DNA from: TMED13 sp042090305
GTDB taxonomy: Bacteria > Pseudomonadota > Alphaproteobacteria > Methylaequorales > Methylaequoraceae
Direction: 5' to 3'
Length of the DNA stretch: 47,945 bases
NCBI GenBank assembly: GCA_042090305.1
Contig: JBELJQ010000013.1
Span: 1 to 47,945, forward strand
The position numbers and the translations under genes are program-made. This document shows, in pieces, positions 1-6,893 of the stretch (its first letter is position 1; each line of letters opens with the position of its first letter). The notes beneath the pieces are model-generated. The model had not been told where the DNA came from and searched no databases. It worked only from the letters and a program-made list of their open reading frames with translations.

Positions 1-813
1 GAGATGATTCTTGTTGACATGAAAGTAAAAGGTAAAAATCGTCAAGCACTTGTACACTTTGACAGAAACGGTTTTGCTTACACAATGGATAGAGCTTCAG
101 GCGAATTATTAGTAGCTGAAAAGTACGATCCAGCTGTTAACTGGGCAACTCACGTTGATATGAAAACTGGTCGTCCACAAGTTGTTGACAGATATTCAAC
201 TGCACACCAAGGTGAAGATGTTAACACAACTAACATCTGTCCAGCGGCTCTAGGTACTAAAGACCAACAGCCTGCTGCCTACGATAGAATGTCAGGACTA
301 TTCATGGTACCAACAAACCATGTTTGTATGGACTATGAGCCGTTCAAGGTAGACTACGTAGCTGGTAACGCTTATGTTGGTGCTACATTATCAATGTACC
401 CAGCTCCAGGCGGAACTCACTTAGGTGCCTTCATTGCATGGGATGCTGACAAAGGAAAGATCGTATGGTCTAACCCTGAGCCATTCTCAGTATGGAGTGG
501 TGCTATGGCTACAGCTGGTGGAATCACTTTCTATGGTACATTAGAAGGTTATGCAAAAGCTGTTGAAAGTAAATCTGGTAAAGAACTCTTCAAGTTCAAA
601 ACACCTTCTGGTATTATCGGAAACTTCATGTCTTACTCTCATAAAGGTAAGCAATATGTTGGTATCCTATCAGGTGTAGGTGGATGGGCTGGAATTGGTC
701 TAGCTGCCGGTCTTACTGATCCAACTGCAGGTTTAGGTGCTGTTGGTGCATACTCTGCACTAAGCAACCATACTGCTCTTGGTGGTGTATTAACTGTCTT
801 CGCTCTACCGTAG
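1..813 (+). CDS. xoxF: Lanthanide-dependent methanol dehydrogenase XoxF, C-terminal part (5' end outside window)
   Basis: This is the last 270 residues of a PQQ-dependent methanol dehydrogenase; the reading frame is open at base 1 and the gene starts upstream. The family is a periplasmic eight-bladed beta-propeller that oxidises methanol to formaldehyde or formate. Propeller and tryptophan-docking type repeats are visible (for example WDADKGKIVW, and TLEGYAKAVESKSGKELFKF near residues 178-199), and the end (LGGVLTVFALP) is XoxF-like. The neighbours xoxG and xoxJ make XoxF more likely than MxaF. The Asp pair that marks lanthanide binding would lie about 20-25 residues before base 1, so it cannot be checked here. 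Two stop codons stand in tandem (811-816). Codons look richer in G+C than those of neighbouring genes, as expected for a very highly expressed protein. Confidence 0.95.
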   Translation, partial: EMILVDMKVKGKNRQALVHFDRNGFAYTMDRASGELLVAEKYDPAVNWATHVDMKTGRPQVVDRYSTAHQGEDVNTTNICPAALGTKDQQPAAYDRMSGLFMVPTNHVCMDYEPFKVDYVAGNAYVGATLSMYPAPGGTHLGAFIAWDADKGKIVWSNPEPFSVWSGAMATAGGITFYGTLEGYAKAVESKSGKELFKFKTPSGIIGNFMSYSHKGKQYVGILSGVGGWAGIGLAAGLTDPTAGLGAVGAYSALSNHTALGGVLTVFALP

Positions 814-835
814 TAGCGTTAACAGTTTAAGCTTT

Positions 836-873
836 AAAAAGGCCCTAACATTTTGTTTGGGCCTTTTTTTTTT
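836..873 (+). terminator. Intrinsic terminator after xoxF
   Basis: A 10-bp stem with one mismatch (GGCCCTAACA at 841-850 against TGTTTGGGCC at 854-863) with a TTT loop is followed by ten T residues. An A tract before the stem lets it extend. It lies 22 bases after the xoxF stop and should separate most xoxF transcription from xoxG, giving far more xoxF mRNA than xoxGJ mRNA. Confidence 0.9.
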
Positions 874-904
874 AAAAAATTAAACAATTTAGTTGAGATT
901 TGGG

Positions 905-910
905 TATAAT
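905..910 (+). promoter_or_regulatory. Candidate -10 box for xoxG
   Basis: A perfect TATAAT lies 54 bases before the xoxG start codon and just after the xoxF terminator. No good -35 box is seen at 16-18 bases, so either the promoter is activator-dependent or the match is chance. The xoxG ribosome-binding site is AGGA at 952-955. Confidence 0.4.
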
Positions 911-963
911 TTACAATATAAATATTAATTATTTTTTAAATGAATTAACACAGGAATTAAAAC

Positions 964-1581
964 ATGATTTTAAATAAATTAAATATTACTTTAGCCTCAG
1001 TTTTTATGGTTCTTAGTTTTAGCGCGAAAGCTATACCAACACCAGAGGCAATTGAACCTCAATACGATGATGAAGGTAATCCCAATTACCATATTGCATA
1101 CGGTAAAGGTGATAGACTCAAGGCTGATGGCACCCCTCTTAATCTTATTCAGATAGAGTGTCAAGGCATTGCCGTAGATATGGTTTCTGAAGAAGAGCTT
1201 GATAAATGTAGAGGCGACGACAGCCTAGTAGAAATGAAATATGGATGGATGGATTTCGCAACCTACAAAGGTTGGAGGTCATACCATGCTGAGTGTCACG
1301 TTTGTCACGGGCCAGATGCCATGGGAAGTACCTACGCTCCATCATTAATGGAATCAATTAATAACGGTTTAACTTATGACGATTTCTTCAATGTTATTAT
1401 GAATGGCCGTGGTGAAGCAGAAGGTGCACAAAGAGGTAACGTCATGCCAGCTTTCGGAGCAAATACTAATGTCGCTCCGCACGTTGAAGACATGTACAGA
1501 TACGTTAAAGCGCGAGCTGAAGGAAAAATCAGAAGGGGTGTAAGATTACCCAAGCTTCCTAAATTCAAAGAAGTAGACTAG
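964..1581 (+). CDS. xoxG: c-type cytochrome XoxG, electron acceptor of methanol dehydrogenase
   Basis: This 205-residue secreted monohaem cytochrome c has a signal peptide (about residues 1-23, ending SAKA). The haem site is CHVCH at 111-115, and M161 in the NVMPAFG segment is the likely axial ligand. Two further cysteines (C66 and C82) precede the haem site. That layout fits the four-cysteine 'methanol metabolism-related' cytochrome family that accompanies xoxF. It should accept electrons from XoxF-PQQ in the periplasm and pass them towards a terminal oxidase. It sits 150 bases after xoxF, behind a terminator, and a good AGGA ribosome site supports the ATG start. Confidence 0.92.
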   Translation: MILNKLNITLASVFMVLSFSAKAIPTPEAIEPQYDDEGNPNYHIAYGKGDRLKADGTPLNLIQIECQGIAVDMVSEEELDKCRGDDSLVEMKYGWMDFATYKGWRSYHAECHVCHGPDAMGSTYAPSLMESINNGLTYDDFFNVIMNGRGEAEGAQRGNVMPAFGANTNVAPHVEDMYRYVKARAEGKIRRGVRLPKLPKFKEVD

Positions 1582-1622
1582 TTTAATTGAGATTGCTAAT
1601 AACAATCTCAACAAACTTCCTC

Positions 1623-2498
1623 ATGAAAATTTTTGCATTAATTTTCGTTATTCTGCTAGGATTTGAAAACTCTTATAGCCGAGAATCTGCTATAGAAGCT
1701 GTTGATACTAATAATTTGCGGGTATGTGCCGATCCAGCTAATCTACCCTTTTCCAATGAAAAGAAGCAAGGATTTGAAAACGAAATAGCTCAACTTTTAG
1801 GTAATAAGCTTGGCATACCTGTCGTTTATGAATTTTTTCCTCAGGTAATTGGTTATGTCAGGAACACTTTAAATAAAAAAAAATGTGATATCATCATTGG
1901 TATCACAGCAAATAATGATTTAGTTTTAAATACAGTCCCATATATGAGATGGTCTTACGGTATGTTCTATCTTAAAGATAACGGTATAGAAGTCGATAGA
2001 CCAAATCATCCTCAGTTAGCTGAATTGAGTATTGGTGCTCAAGCTGGAACACCACCGACTTTTGTTCTTCAGAGATATAATTTAATGGGTAGAGTAAGGC
2101 CATATAACCTCACATTTGATCCAAGAAAAGCTGTGATAGGTGAATCAATGATAGATGATCTTCTGGACGGTCTAGTTGACATAGTCTTTATGTCAGGGCC
2201 AATTGCCAGTCATTATTTAAATAAGAAGGGGTTGGATAGTAGCAAATATGTATATATCCCCTTAGAGACTACCGATCAGGGTTGGGGAAGAATGGATTAT
2301 TATACCACTATGGGAGTTAGAGATGGAGAAACTGATTGGAAAAAAAAAATTAATAGATTTATTAAAGAAAATCAAAAAGAAATCGATAAAATACTCTTGA
2401 AACATAATATACCCATTTTGAGTTTAAGACCGGGTAAAAGAGAAAAGAAAGATAGTACAACTGACGCCCTAATTAAAGGAAGAGCACCAGTCAGATAA
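1623..2498 (+). CDS. xoxJ: Periplasmic binding-type protein XoxJ
   Basis: This is a family-3-like periplasmic solute-binding fold (type II), 291 residues, of the kind found beside XoxF and MxaF (MxaJ/XoxJ) and sometimes annotated as quinoprotein-dehydrogenase-associated. The proposed role is activating or maturing the dehydrogenase rather than transport. After a signal peptide (about residues 1-21) it opens with LRVCADPANLPFSN, typical of the family. I chose the ATG at 1623 because it gives a standard Lys-plus-hydrophobic signal peptide. An in-frame TTG at 1587 would add 12 residues, and neither start has a clear Shine-Dalgarno sequence. It follows xoxG closely and is probably cotranscribed with it. 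Confidence 0.88.
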   Translation: MKIFALIFVILLGFENSYSRESAIEAVDTNNLRVCADPANLPFSNEKKQGFENEIAQLLGNKLGIPVVYEFFPQVIGYVRNTLNKKKCDIIIGITANNDLVLNTVPYMRWSYGMFYLKDNGIEVDRPNHPQLAELSIGAQAGTPPTFVLQRYNLMGRVRPYNLTFDPRKAVIGESMIDDLLDGLVDIVFMSGPIASHYLNKKGLDSSKYVYIPLETTDQGWGRMDYYTTMGVRDGETDWKKKINRFIKENQKEIDKILLKHNIPILSLRPGKREKKDSTTDALIKGRAPVR

Positions 2499-2924
2499 TA
2501 AAATCCGACTACTGCTAAATAAATATTGGTGCATTTATTTCAACAGATTTTTAGTTTGGAAATTGCGTTCAAATTTAGTGAAGAATTTTTAAAACACTTT
2601 TCCAGAATGTTTTTCCAAAATTTTTATATTATATATGAAGCCAAAGTTTAATTATCATGACTCATGCAAATATTTAAATTAGAAAAAAATCCTTTGATTC
2701 AAGAAACAGAAATAAGCTTGTTTTATACAAAATCGTTATCTACTAAGATTACTTTTTAATTTTTCCGAACCGAATCTATCACTTTATACTCAATTAAGAT
2801 GTTTTGATTAAGTATAGTAAGTAGATAGTTGATTAAAAAAAACTAATTCAGTTAACCAATTGCTGAGCAAAATTTAAACTTTAAGTCTTTCAGATTTTTT
2901 AATGTTTTGGTTAAATAAAGTTAT
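2499..2924. other. 426-base gap between converging xoxJ and pseudoazurin genes
   Basis: No convincing gene is seen. The sequence is very AT-rich with only weak AT-only inverted repeats, namely AAATAAAT/ATTTATTT at 2517-2540 and TTAAATAA/TTATTTAA at 2911-2928, the latter overlapping the pseudoazurin stop. A short direct repeat, TTTTCCA, occurs twice near 2600-2625. No strong intrinsic terminator serves either converging gene. Confidence 0.6.
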
Positions 2925-3356
2925 TTAAATCTCTTTCAAAAGTTTATCTCTTTTCTTCTTGGATTTACTTCCAGTCATTTTTTGATTTTGAATGGCTTCC
3001 ATGTTAGAAGTATCACCACCAACGACTATAAGGCCAATCATACCCATCGCAGCATGCGGTGAACATTGATACAAGTATATACCTGGTGTAGAGAATGTCA
3101 TATTAACTGCCTTATTTAGTTTTGTTTTTTTTGGTAAGTCATATCCCGATGGACCAGCTAGCATTTCAACATTATGTCCTTTGTCCGTGGGAACCCACTC
3201 GATAGATTGACCAGTTTCAATTTTTACTACCTCTTGGCTGTAAACCATTCTTTTTTTTGTTTCTTTGTTTTTATTCAACATTTCTATTGTAACATCGGCA
3301 GAAAATACGTTTGAAGACATAAATACGAATAATACTGCTAAGAATAATTTTTTCAT
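2925..3356 (-). CDS. Pseudoazurin-type blue copper protein
   Basis: This is a small secreted cupredoxin, 143 residues, with a signal peptide of about 20 residues. The type 1 copper ligands are all present with pseudoazurin spacing: H61 (GHNVE), C98, H101 (QCSPH) and M106. Pseudoazurins shuttle electrons in the periplasm. Placed right after pqqE and facing xoxGJ, this one is a candidate electron carrier for methanol oxidation or for a downstream oxidase or reductase. The last 17 residues or so are lysine-rich (GSKSKKKRDK), longer and more basic than usual, and could dock an acidic partner. It has its own promoter 148 bases from pqqE and an AGGTGA ribosome site. Confidence 0.88.
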   Translation of the reverse strand: MKKLFLAVLFVFMSSNVFSADVTIEMLNKNKETKKRMVYSQEVVKIETGQSIEWVPTDKGHNVEMLAGPSGYDLPKKTKLNKAVNMTFSTPGIYLYQCSPHAAMGMIGLIVVGGDTSNMEAIQNQKMTGSKSKKKRDKLLKEI

Positions 3357-3392
3357 TTTTTCACCTATAAATAAATTAGTTAATTAATAATA

Positions 3393-3420
3393 AATATAGT
3401 GAACAAAATAAGATTGTCAA
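3393..3420 (-). promoter_or_regulatory. Sigma-70 type promoter of the pseudoazurin gene
   Basis: On the - strand a perfect TTGACA (3415-3420) is followed after 16 bases by TATATT (3393-3398). Transcription would start near 3386, giving a leader of about 30 bases. This indicates independent expression from the pqq genes upstream. Confidence 0.7.
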
Positions 3421-3504
3421 TAATGTTGAGAATCATTACTTTCATAAAGTTTTAGATCGATTAATATTTAAATTTATTAACTTGTATTTTACGAAAATTC
3501 TAAG

Positions 3505-4641
3505 CTAAATTGGTGAATTGAACCTAACACCATAGCGTCTGTATATAAATTCAGGAGGAGCTCTCCTAGCTTCTTCTGCTGCCATAGAAAAAATTTCATT
3601 ATGCAATGGTGAAATTGAACAAGCCGGATCTGTGTTTTTAGCATCCCCTGTTAATGCCATTGCTTGACATCTACACCCTCCCCAATCTATCTCTTTCCTG
3701 TCACAAGTTTTACACGGATCAGGCATCCAATCTGTGCCCCTATAGATGTTGAAAGCTTCTGAATTTTCCCAGATCCATTTGAGACTTTTCTCTCTCACAT
3801 TATCAAATTTCAAATGTGGTATTGTTTCAGCTGCATGACACGGAAGAACATCGCCTTTTGGATTCATATTGAGAAATCTTCTTCCCCAACCACCCATACA
3901 ATTTTTAGGATGTTTAGCATAATAGTCTGGAATTACATAATCTATAACTAACTTACCCTTTAAATCGATTCTTGCCTTTTCAACTATTTCAGTTGCATGG
4001 TCAAGTTGTTCTGGAGTGGGAATGAAAGCCGCTCTGTTTTTCAACGCCCATCCGTAATATTGAACTTGAGCAATTTCAACTCTTTCAGCGTCAAGCTCTA
4101 GTGCCATTTGAATAAAATTTTCTAGATTGTCAATATTTTGCCGATGAACTACACAATTACAAGTAAGTGGTAACTCAACTTCTCTTACCCATTTAGCAAC
4201 CTCTAGTTTTTTTTCATGTCCACCTTTAAAACCACCAATCCTATCGGCATTCTCGCTTTCAGTATCCTGGAAGGATAGTTGGACATGCTCCAATCCAAGT
4301 TTTTCAAGTTTTTTTAATCTATCTTGATTTAGAAGAACCCCTGAAGTAATTAGATTTGTATACAAGCCTTGTTCGGTACAGTGCTCAATAATATCCTCTA
4401 AGTCATGTCTAACGGTAGGTTCGCCTCCAGATAAATGTATTTGGTGCATCCCCATTTCAACTGCTTGATCAATTACTGACTTCCACTCATCAGTCGTAAG
4501 TTCTCCGGTTTTTTTTTCTAGTTGAACTGGGTTTGAACAATATGGACACTGTAGGGGGCACCTATGAGATAGCTCAGCTAATAGAGCAAGAGGGGCTTGT
4601 ATACCGTGTTCAGAAGCCTTCTTTAGTTTCACATCATCCAT
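3505..4641 (-). CDS. pqqE: PQQ biosynthesis radical SAM protein PqqE
   Basis: PqqE forms the first carbon-carbon bond of PQQ, linking Glu and Tyr within the PqqA peptide while it is held by PqqD. At 378 residues it is full length. The radical SAM cluster motif is C28-x3-C32-x2-C35. The SPASM region carries C248, C268, C310, C313, D319, C323, C325 and C341, the set expected for its two auxiliary iron-sulfur clusters. Its start overlaps the end of pqqD by 8 bases, consistent with translational coupling. Confidence 0.97.
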   Translation of the reverse strand: MDDVKLKKASEHGIQAPLALLAELSHRCPLQCPYCSNPVQLEKKTGELTTDEWKSVIDQAVEMGMHQIHLSGGEPTVRHDLEDIIEHCTEQGLYTNLITSGVLLNQDRLKKLEKLGLEHVQLSFQDTESENADRIGGFKGGHEKKLEVAKWVREVELPLTCNCVVHRQNIDNLENFIQMALELDAERVEIAQVQYYGWALKNRAAFIPTPEQLDHATEIVEKARIDLKGKLVIDYVIPDYYAKHPKNCMGGWGRRFLNMNPKGDVLPCHAAETIPHLKFDNVREKSLKWIWENSEAFNIYRGTDWMPDPCKTCDRKEIDWGGCRCQAMALTGDAKNTDPACSISPLHNEIFSMAAEEARRAPPEFIYRRYGVRFNSPI

Positions 4642-4927
4642 TTTCTTCTATAAATCCTTTATCTGATAAATTTTGCAACATTTCAATTACATCGGTAATG
4701 ATAGTTTCTCGAGGAGCTTTAAATTTGTTACTTAATTCAATCGCTATATTTTTCACTGATCTTTCTCCATCAACAAGCTGGAGGATCTCGACCGCGATAG
4801 GATCAAGTTTAACAAGTCTTTCAGGAGCAAGAATAACCCACTCCTTTCTTGCTTTATTAAACCTAAATCTAACATGTTTTGGGAATCTTGGTATAATACT
4901 TTCATTTATCTTCAATATATCTGCCAT
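4634..4927 (-). CDS. pqqD: PQQ peptide chaperone PqqD
   Basis: PqqD is the RiPP recognition element that binds PqqA and presents it to PqqE. I place the start at the ATG at 4927 (MADILKINES), giving 97 residues, because AGAGGA stands at proper spacing before it. An upstream in-frame ATG at 4969 would put 14 extra non-family residues over the end of pqqC. The protein shows the winged-helix PqqD pattern (RFRFNKARKEWVILAPERLV, then LVDGERSVKNIA). It overlaps pqqC by 26 bases and pqqE by 8. Confidence 0.94.
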   Translation of the reverse strand: MADILKINESIIPRFPKHVRFRFNKARKEWVILAPERLVKLDPIAVEILQLVDGERSVKNIAIELSNKFKAPRETIITDVIEMLQNLSDKGFIEENG

Positions 4928-5687
4928 CAAAATCCTCTGGCATAAAAGCCCCTGGCGGAACATGTCCATTTATGTAAGCGTGATAAAGTGCGTCTTGTTG
5001 AACCCACAAAACATCAGTTTTAAATTTTAACGCCTCACATACAGACTCTTGTTCAGCGCGTGTTTTGGCGTTTTTTAATGCATAATTTAATACAAAGTCA
5101 GCATCGTCTGTAGCTTGATCAACGCGTTTTTTAAAATAAGCCATAGTGTTATCATTCACAAAGTTATAGTTTTCAAGCATACCCACAATCCTTTCTTTAT
5201 GAATTTTTGGTGCAAAAAGTTCAGTCAAAGATGATGTAATTCCTTCAAGAAGTGATTTATTCTTAACATAACTAACGTAAGCATCGACTGCAAAGCGAGT
5301 TGCAGGGAGAATACCATTCGTTGATTTTACATAACCTCTGTCTAAATCTAGTCCGTCGGTAAGTTTGTACCATCTTTCAATACCTCCCTCATCGTCCTTT
5401 CTTCCATCATGGTCTAAAATTCTTTTTATCCAAACTCTTCTTAGTTCAGGATCTTTTATTCTAGACATCAGGGCGGAATCTTTAATTGAAATATTTATTT
5501 GATAGTAATATCTGTTAAGCGCCCATGCTTGAACTTGACCTTTATTAAGTAATCCATTGTGAAGTAAATGGTGAAATTTACAGTTATCATGATATCTCTC
5601 ATTACCAATGCTTCTTAATTTTTGTTCAAATTCACTATGAGTCATGGGTTCTGTCTCATTTTCAATTTTAATTGCAGTATTATTCAT
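4902..5687 (-). CDS. pqqC: Pyrroloquinoline-quinone synthase PqqC
   Basis: PqqC carries out the last step of PQQ synthesis, a cofactor-free eight-electron oxidation with ring closure. It is a helical bundle oxidase of about 250 residues, and this one is 261. Recognisable stretches include FHHLLHNGLLNKGQVQAWAL, RYYYQINISIKD and LDHDGRKDDEGGIERW. The last two hold conserved active-site Tyr, His and Arg residues. It overlaps pqqB by the four bases ATGA, consistent with translational coupling in the pqqBCDE unit. Confidence 0.96.
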   Translation of the reverse strand: MNNTAIKIENETEPMTHSEFEQKLRSIGNERYHDNCKFHHLLHNGLLNKGQVQAWALNRYYYQINISIKDSALMSRIKDPELRRVWIKRILDHDGRKDDEGGIERWYKLTDGLDLDRGYVKSTNGILPATRFAVDAYVSYVKNKSLLEGITSSLTELFAPKIHKERIVGMLENYNFVNDNTMAYFKKRVDQATDDADFVLNYALKNAKTRAEQESVCEALKFKTDVLWVQQDALYHAYINGHVPPGAFMPEDFDGRYIEDK

Positions 5688-6619
5688 AACGTAATCTCCA
5701 TACCATCATAACTTACTTGCCAACCATTTTCTTCAACAATTTTTCTTTCATCGGAGGAAGAAAGTAATATTGGGTTTGTTGTATTTATATGAATATAGAT
5801 TTTATTTTTTATATTTAAATCTTTTAATGCTTCCATCGATCCATCTGGGCCTGAATTATTCATGTGGCCCATACGTTGACCGGTTTTTTGTCCAACATTT
5901 TTTGATGACATCTCCTCATTTTCCCACAATGTGCCATCAAACAATAACATTTCGGAATCGGATATTCTTTCAGTTAGTTCGGGGGTAATTTTTGCGCAAG
6001 CTGGAATGTAAAAAAAATACTTATTATCTTCTTTTGAAGATATTTTCAAGCCTATAGTATCTCCCTCCTCAGTACCAAAATTTTCTCCTTTACTCTCGTC
6101 TTCGAGCCACAAGGCAATTTTACCAGGTACCTCAAAAGCTTCTACGCAAAGATTAGTGCCCTCACCGGCTTTATTCAAAAGCTCAAAGTTTCTATTCATT
6201 TGTAAATCTCGTCTATCAACATAGTCTGGGTTAAGAACATTGAATATTGAGTTTTCCTTTAAAACTTTATGTACTCTTGAATGAGCATACAATGATAGGT
6301 TTTGTCTTTCTCTTAAGGTTAAAAGACCTGCCACATGGTCAACATCACCATTAGTTAGAACAACACCACTTATAGGGCTATGCCTAGGGAACTTTTTGTT
6401 GGGATGCATTAATTTATTTTTAAGTATTTGTGAACCTAAATCTGGTGATGCGTTGAATAAAAACCACTCTGTTCCATTTGCTGTAACAGCTATTGATGAT
6501 TGTGTTCTGGGTGAAGTTCCCTTCTGCCCTTCTCTGACAGCTAAACTTACATCACTGTTACAATTCCATTGAGGTGAACCACCACCTGCAGCTGAACCTA
6601 ATATTAAAACTTTTAACAT
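5684..6619 (-). CDS. pqqB: PQQ biosynthesis protein PqqB
   Basis: PqqB is a metallo-beta-lactamase-fold protein, 311 residues here, proposed to hydroxylate the tyrosine part of the PQQ precursor. It has the characteristic start VLILGSAAGGGSPQWNCNS, the NASPDLGSQI segment and TNGDVDHVAGLL as the altered metal-binding motif, with GHMNNSGPDGS further on. It follows pqqA across a hairpin and is coupled to pqqC by a four-base overlap. No pqqF peptidase gene is in the window, so a general protease probably trims the peptide. Confidence 0.96.
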   Translation of the reverse strand: MLKVLILGSAAGGGSPQWNCNSDVSLAVREGQKGTSPRTQSSIAVTANGTEWFLFNASPDLGSQILKNKLMHPNKKFPRHSPISGVVLTNGDVDHVAGLLTLRERQNLSLYAHSRVHKVLKENSIFNVLNPDYVDRRDLQMNRNFELLNKAGEGTNLCVEAFEVPGKIALWLEDESKGENFGTEEGDTIGLKISSKEDNKYFFYIPACAKITPELTERISDSEMLLFDGTLWENEEMSSKNVGQKTGQRMGHMNNSGPDGSMEALKDLNIKNKIYIHINTTNPILLSSSDERKIVEENGWQVSYDGMEITL

Positions 6620-6634
6620 ACTTAATCCAAAAAT

Positions 6635-6664
6635 GCCCCTTAAGGCAAATTTGACTCAAGGGGC
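6635..6664 (-). terminator. Hairpin between pqqA and pqqB, probable partial terminator
   Basis: On the - strand a perfect 7-bp stem GCCCCTT/AAGGGGC with a 16-base loop is followed by ATTTTT. It lies 18 bases after the pqqA stop and 15 before the pqqB start. A leaky terminator or mRNA-stabilising hairpin here would make pqqA, a peptide substrate consumed one per PQQ, more abundant than the enzyme mRNAs. Confidence 0.75.
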
Positions 6665-6682
6665 TTTTAGCTTATGCCAGAA

Positions 6683-6760
6683 TTACTTCTCAGCGCAAGC
6701 GTATGAATTGATTTCAAGACCTACAGAGATCTCAGAAATCATTGGTTTTGTCCAAGCCAT
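6683..6760 (-). CDS. pqqA: PQQ precursor peptide PqqA
   Basis: This 25-residue peptide (MAWTKPMISEISVGLEINSY followed by ACAEK) is the ribosomal precursor of PQQ. E16 and Y20, in the EINSY core, are the residues joined by PqqE. It is preceded by a near-ideal AAGGAG (6767-6772), six bases before the ATG. It stands just upstream of pqqB on the same strand, separated by a hairpin. Confidence 0.97.
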   Translation of the reverse strand: MAWTKPMISEISVGLEINSYACAEK

Positions 6761-6789
6761 AATTAACTCCTTGTTATAGATTAGACTTT

Positions 6790-6804
6790 AGCTCACAATG
6801 AGCT
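6790..6804 (-). promoter_or_regulatory. Palindrome AGCTCA-CAA-TGAGCT at the predicted pqqA transcript start
   Basis: A perfect 6-3-6 inverted repeat lies 30 bases upstream of the pqqA start codon, at the predicted transcription start. It could be an operator or a 5' stem-loop protecting the pqqA mRNA. No protein is known to me that reads this exact site. Confidence 0.45.
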
Positions 6805-6810
6805 GTATCG

Positions 6811-6838
6811 TTTATACTAAAAAGATTCTTAAAGATAA
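6811..6838 (-). promoter_or_regulatory. Candidate pqqA promoter
   Basis: On the - strand TTATCT (6833-6838) and TATAAA (6811-6816) are separated by 16 bases. Both boxes are imperfect. The 133-base gap upstream of pqqA and the palindromes on either side make a promoter here likely, though readthrough from the lut-like genes is also possible. Confidence 0.4.
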
Positions 6839-6869
6839 CTGATTTAGCTATTCATTTTAGATTCATTTT

Positions 6870-6886
6870 TTTAGAACAATTCTAAA
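6870..6886 (-). promoter_or_regulatory. Perfect 7-3-7 palindrome, resembles an iron-control (Irr/ICE) box
   Basis: TTTAGAA-CAA-TTCTAAA reads the same on both strands. It lies just beyond the stop of the gene at 6894 and about 110 bases upstream of pqqA. The pattern resembles the alphaproteobacterial Irr operator type (TTAGAA-N3-TTCTAA) as I recall it. No T run follows on the - strand, so it is not a terminator for the preceding gene. Confidence 0.45.
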
Positions 6887-6893
6887 TTTCAAA

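Noticed and set aside
1587..1622. TTG start giving XoxJ 12 more N-terminal residues
   Set aside because: It would put a poor sequence before an already complete signal peptide beginning at ATG 1623, and has no ribosome site.
2517..2540. AAATAAAT/ATTTATTT inverted repeat after xoxJ as a terminator
   Set aside because: AT-only stem with no T tract after it; it could be compositional.
2911..2928. TTAAATAA-AG-TTATTTAA inverted repeat at the end of the pseudoazurin gene as a terminator
   Set aside because: The stem is entirely A-T and no T run follows on the - strand, so it would be a poor terminator.
3424..3440. Fur-box-like sequence (TGAGAATCATTACTT) just upstream of the pseudoazurin -35 box
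   Set aside because: One half matches the 7-1-7 Fur pattern but the other half matches only four of seven positions; in AT-rich DNA this is too weak to call.
4533..5030. A 165-codon open frame on the + strand opposite pqqE/pqqD/pqqC
   Set aside because: It lies fully antisense to three well-identified overlapping pqq genes, has no family resemblance and no ribosome site.
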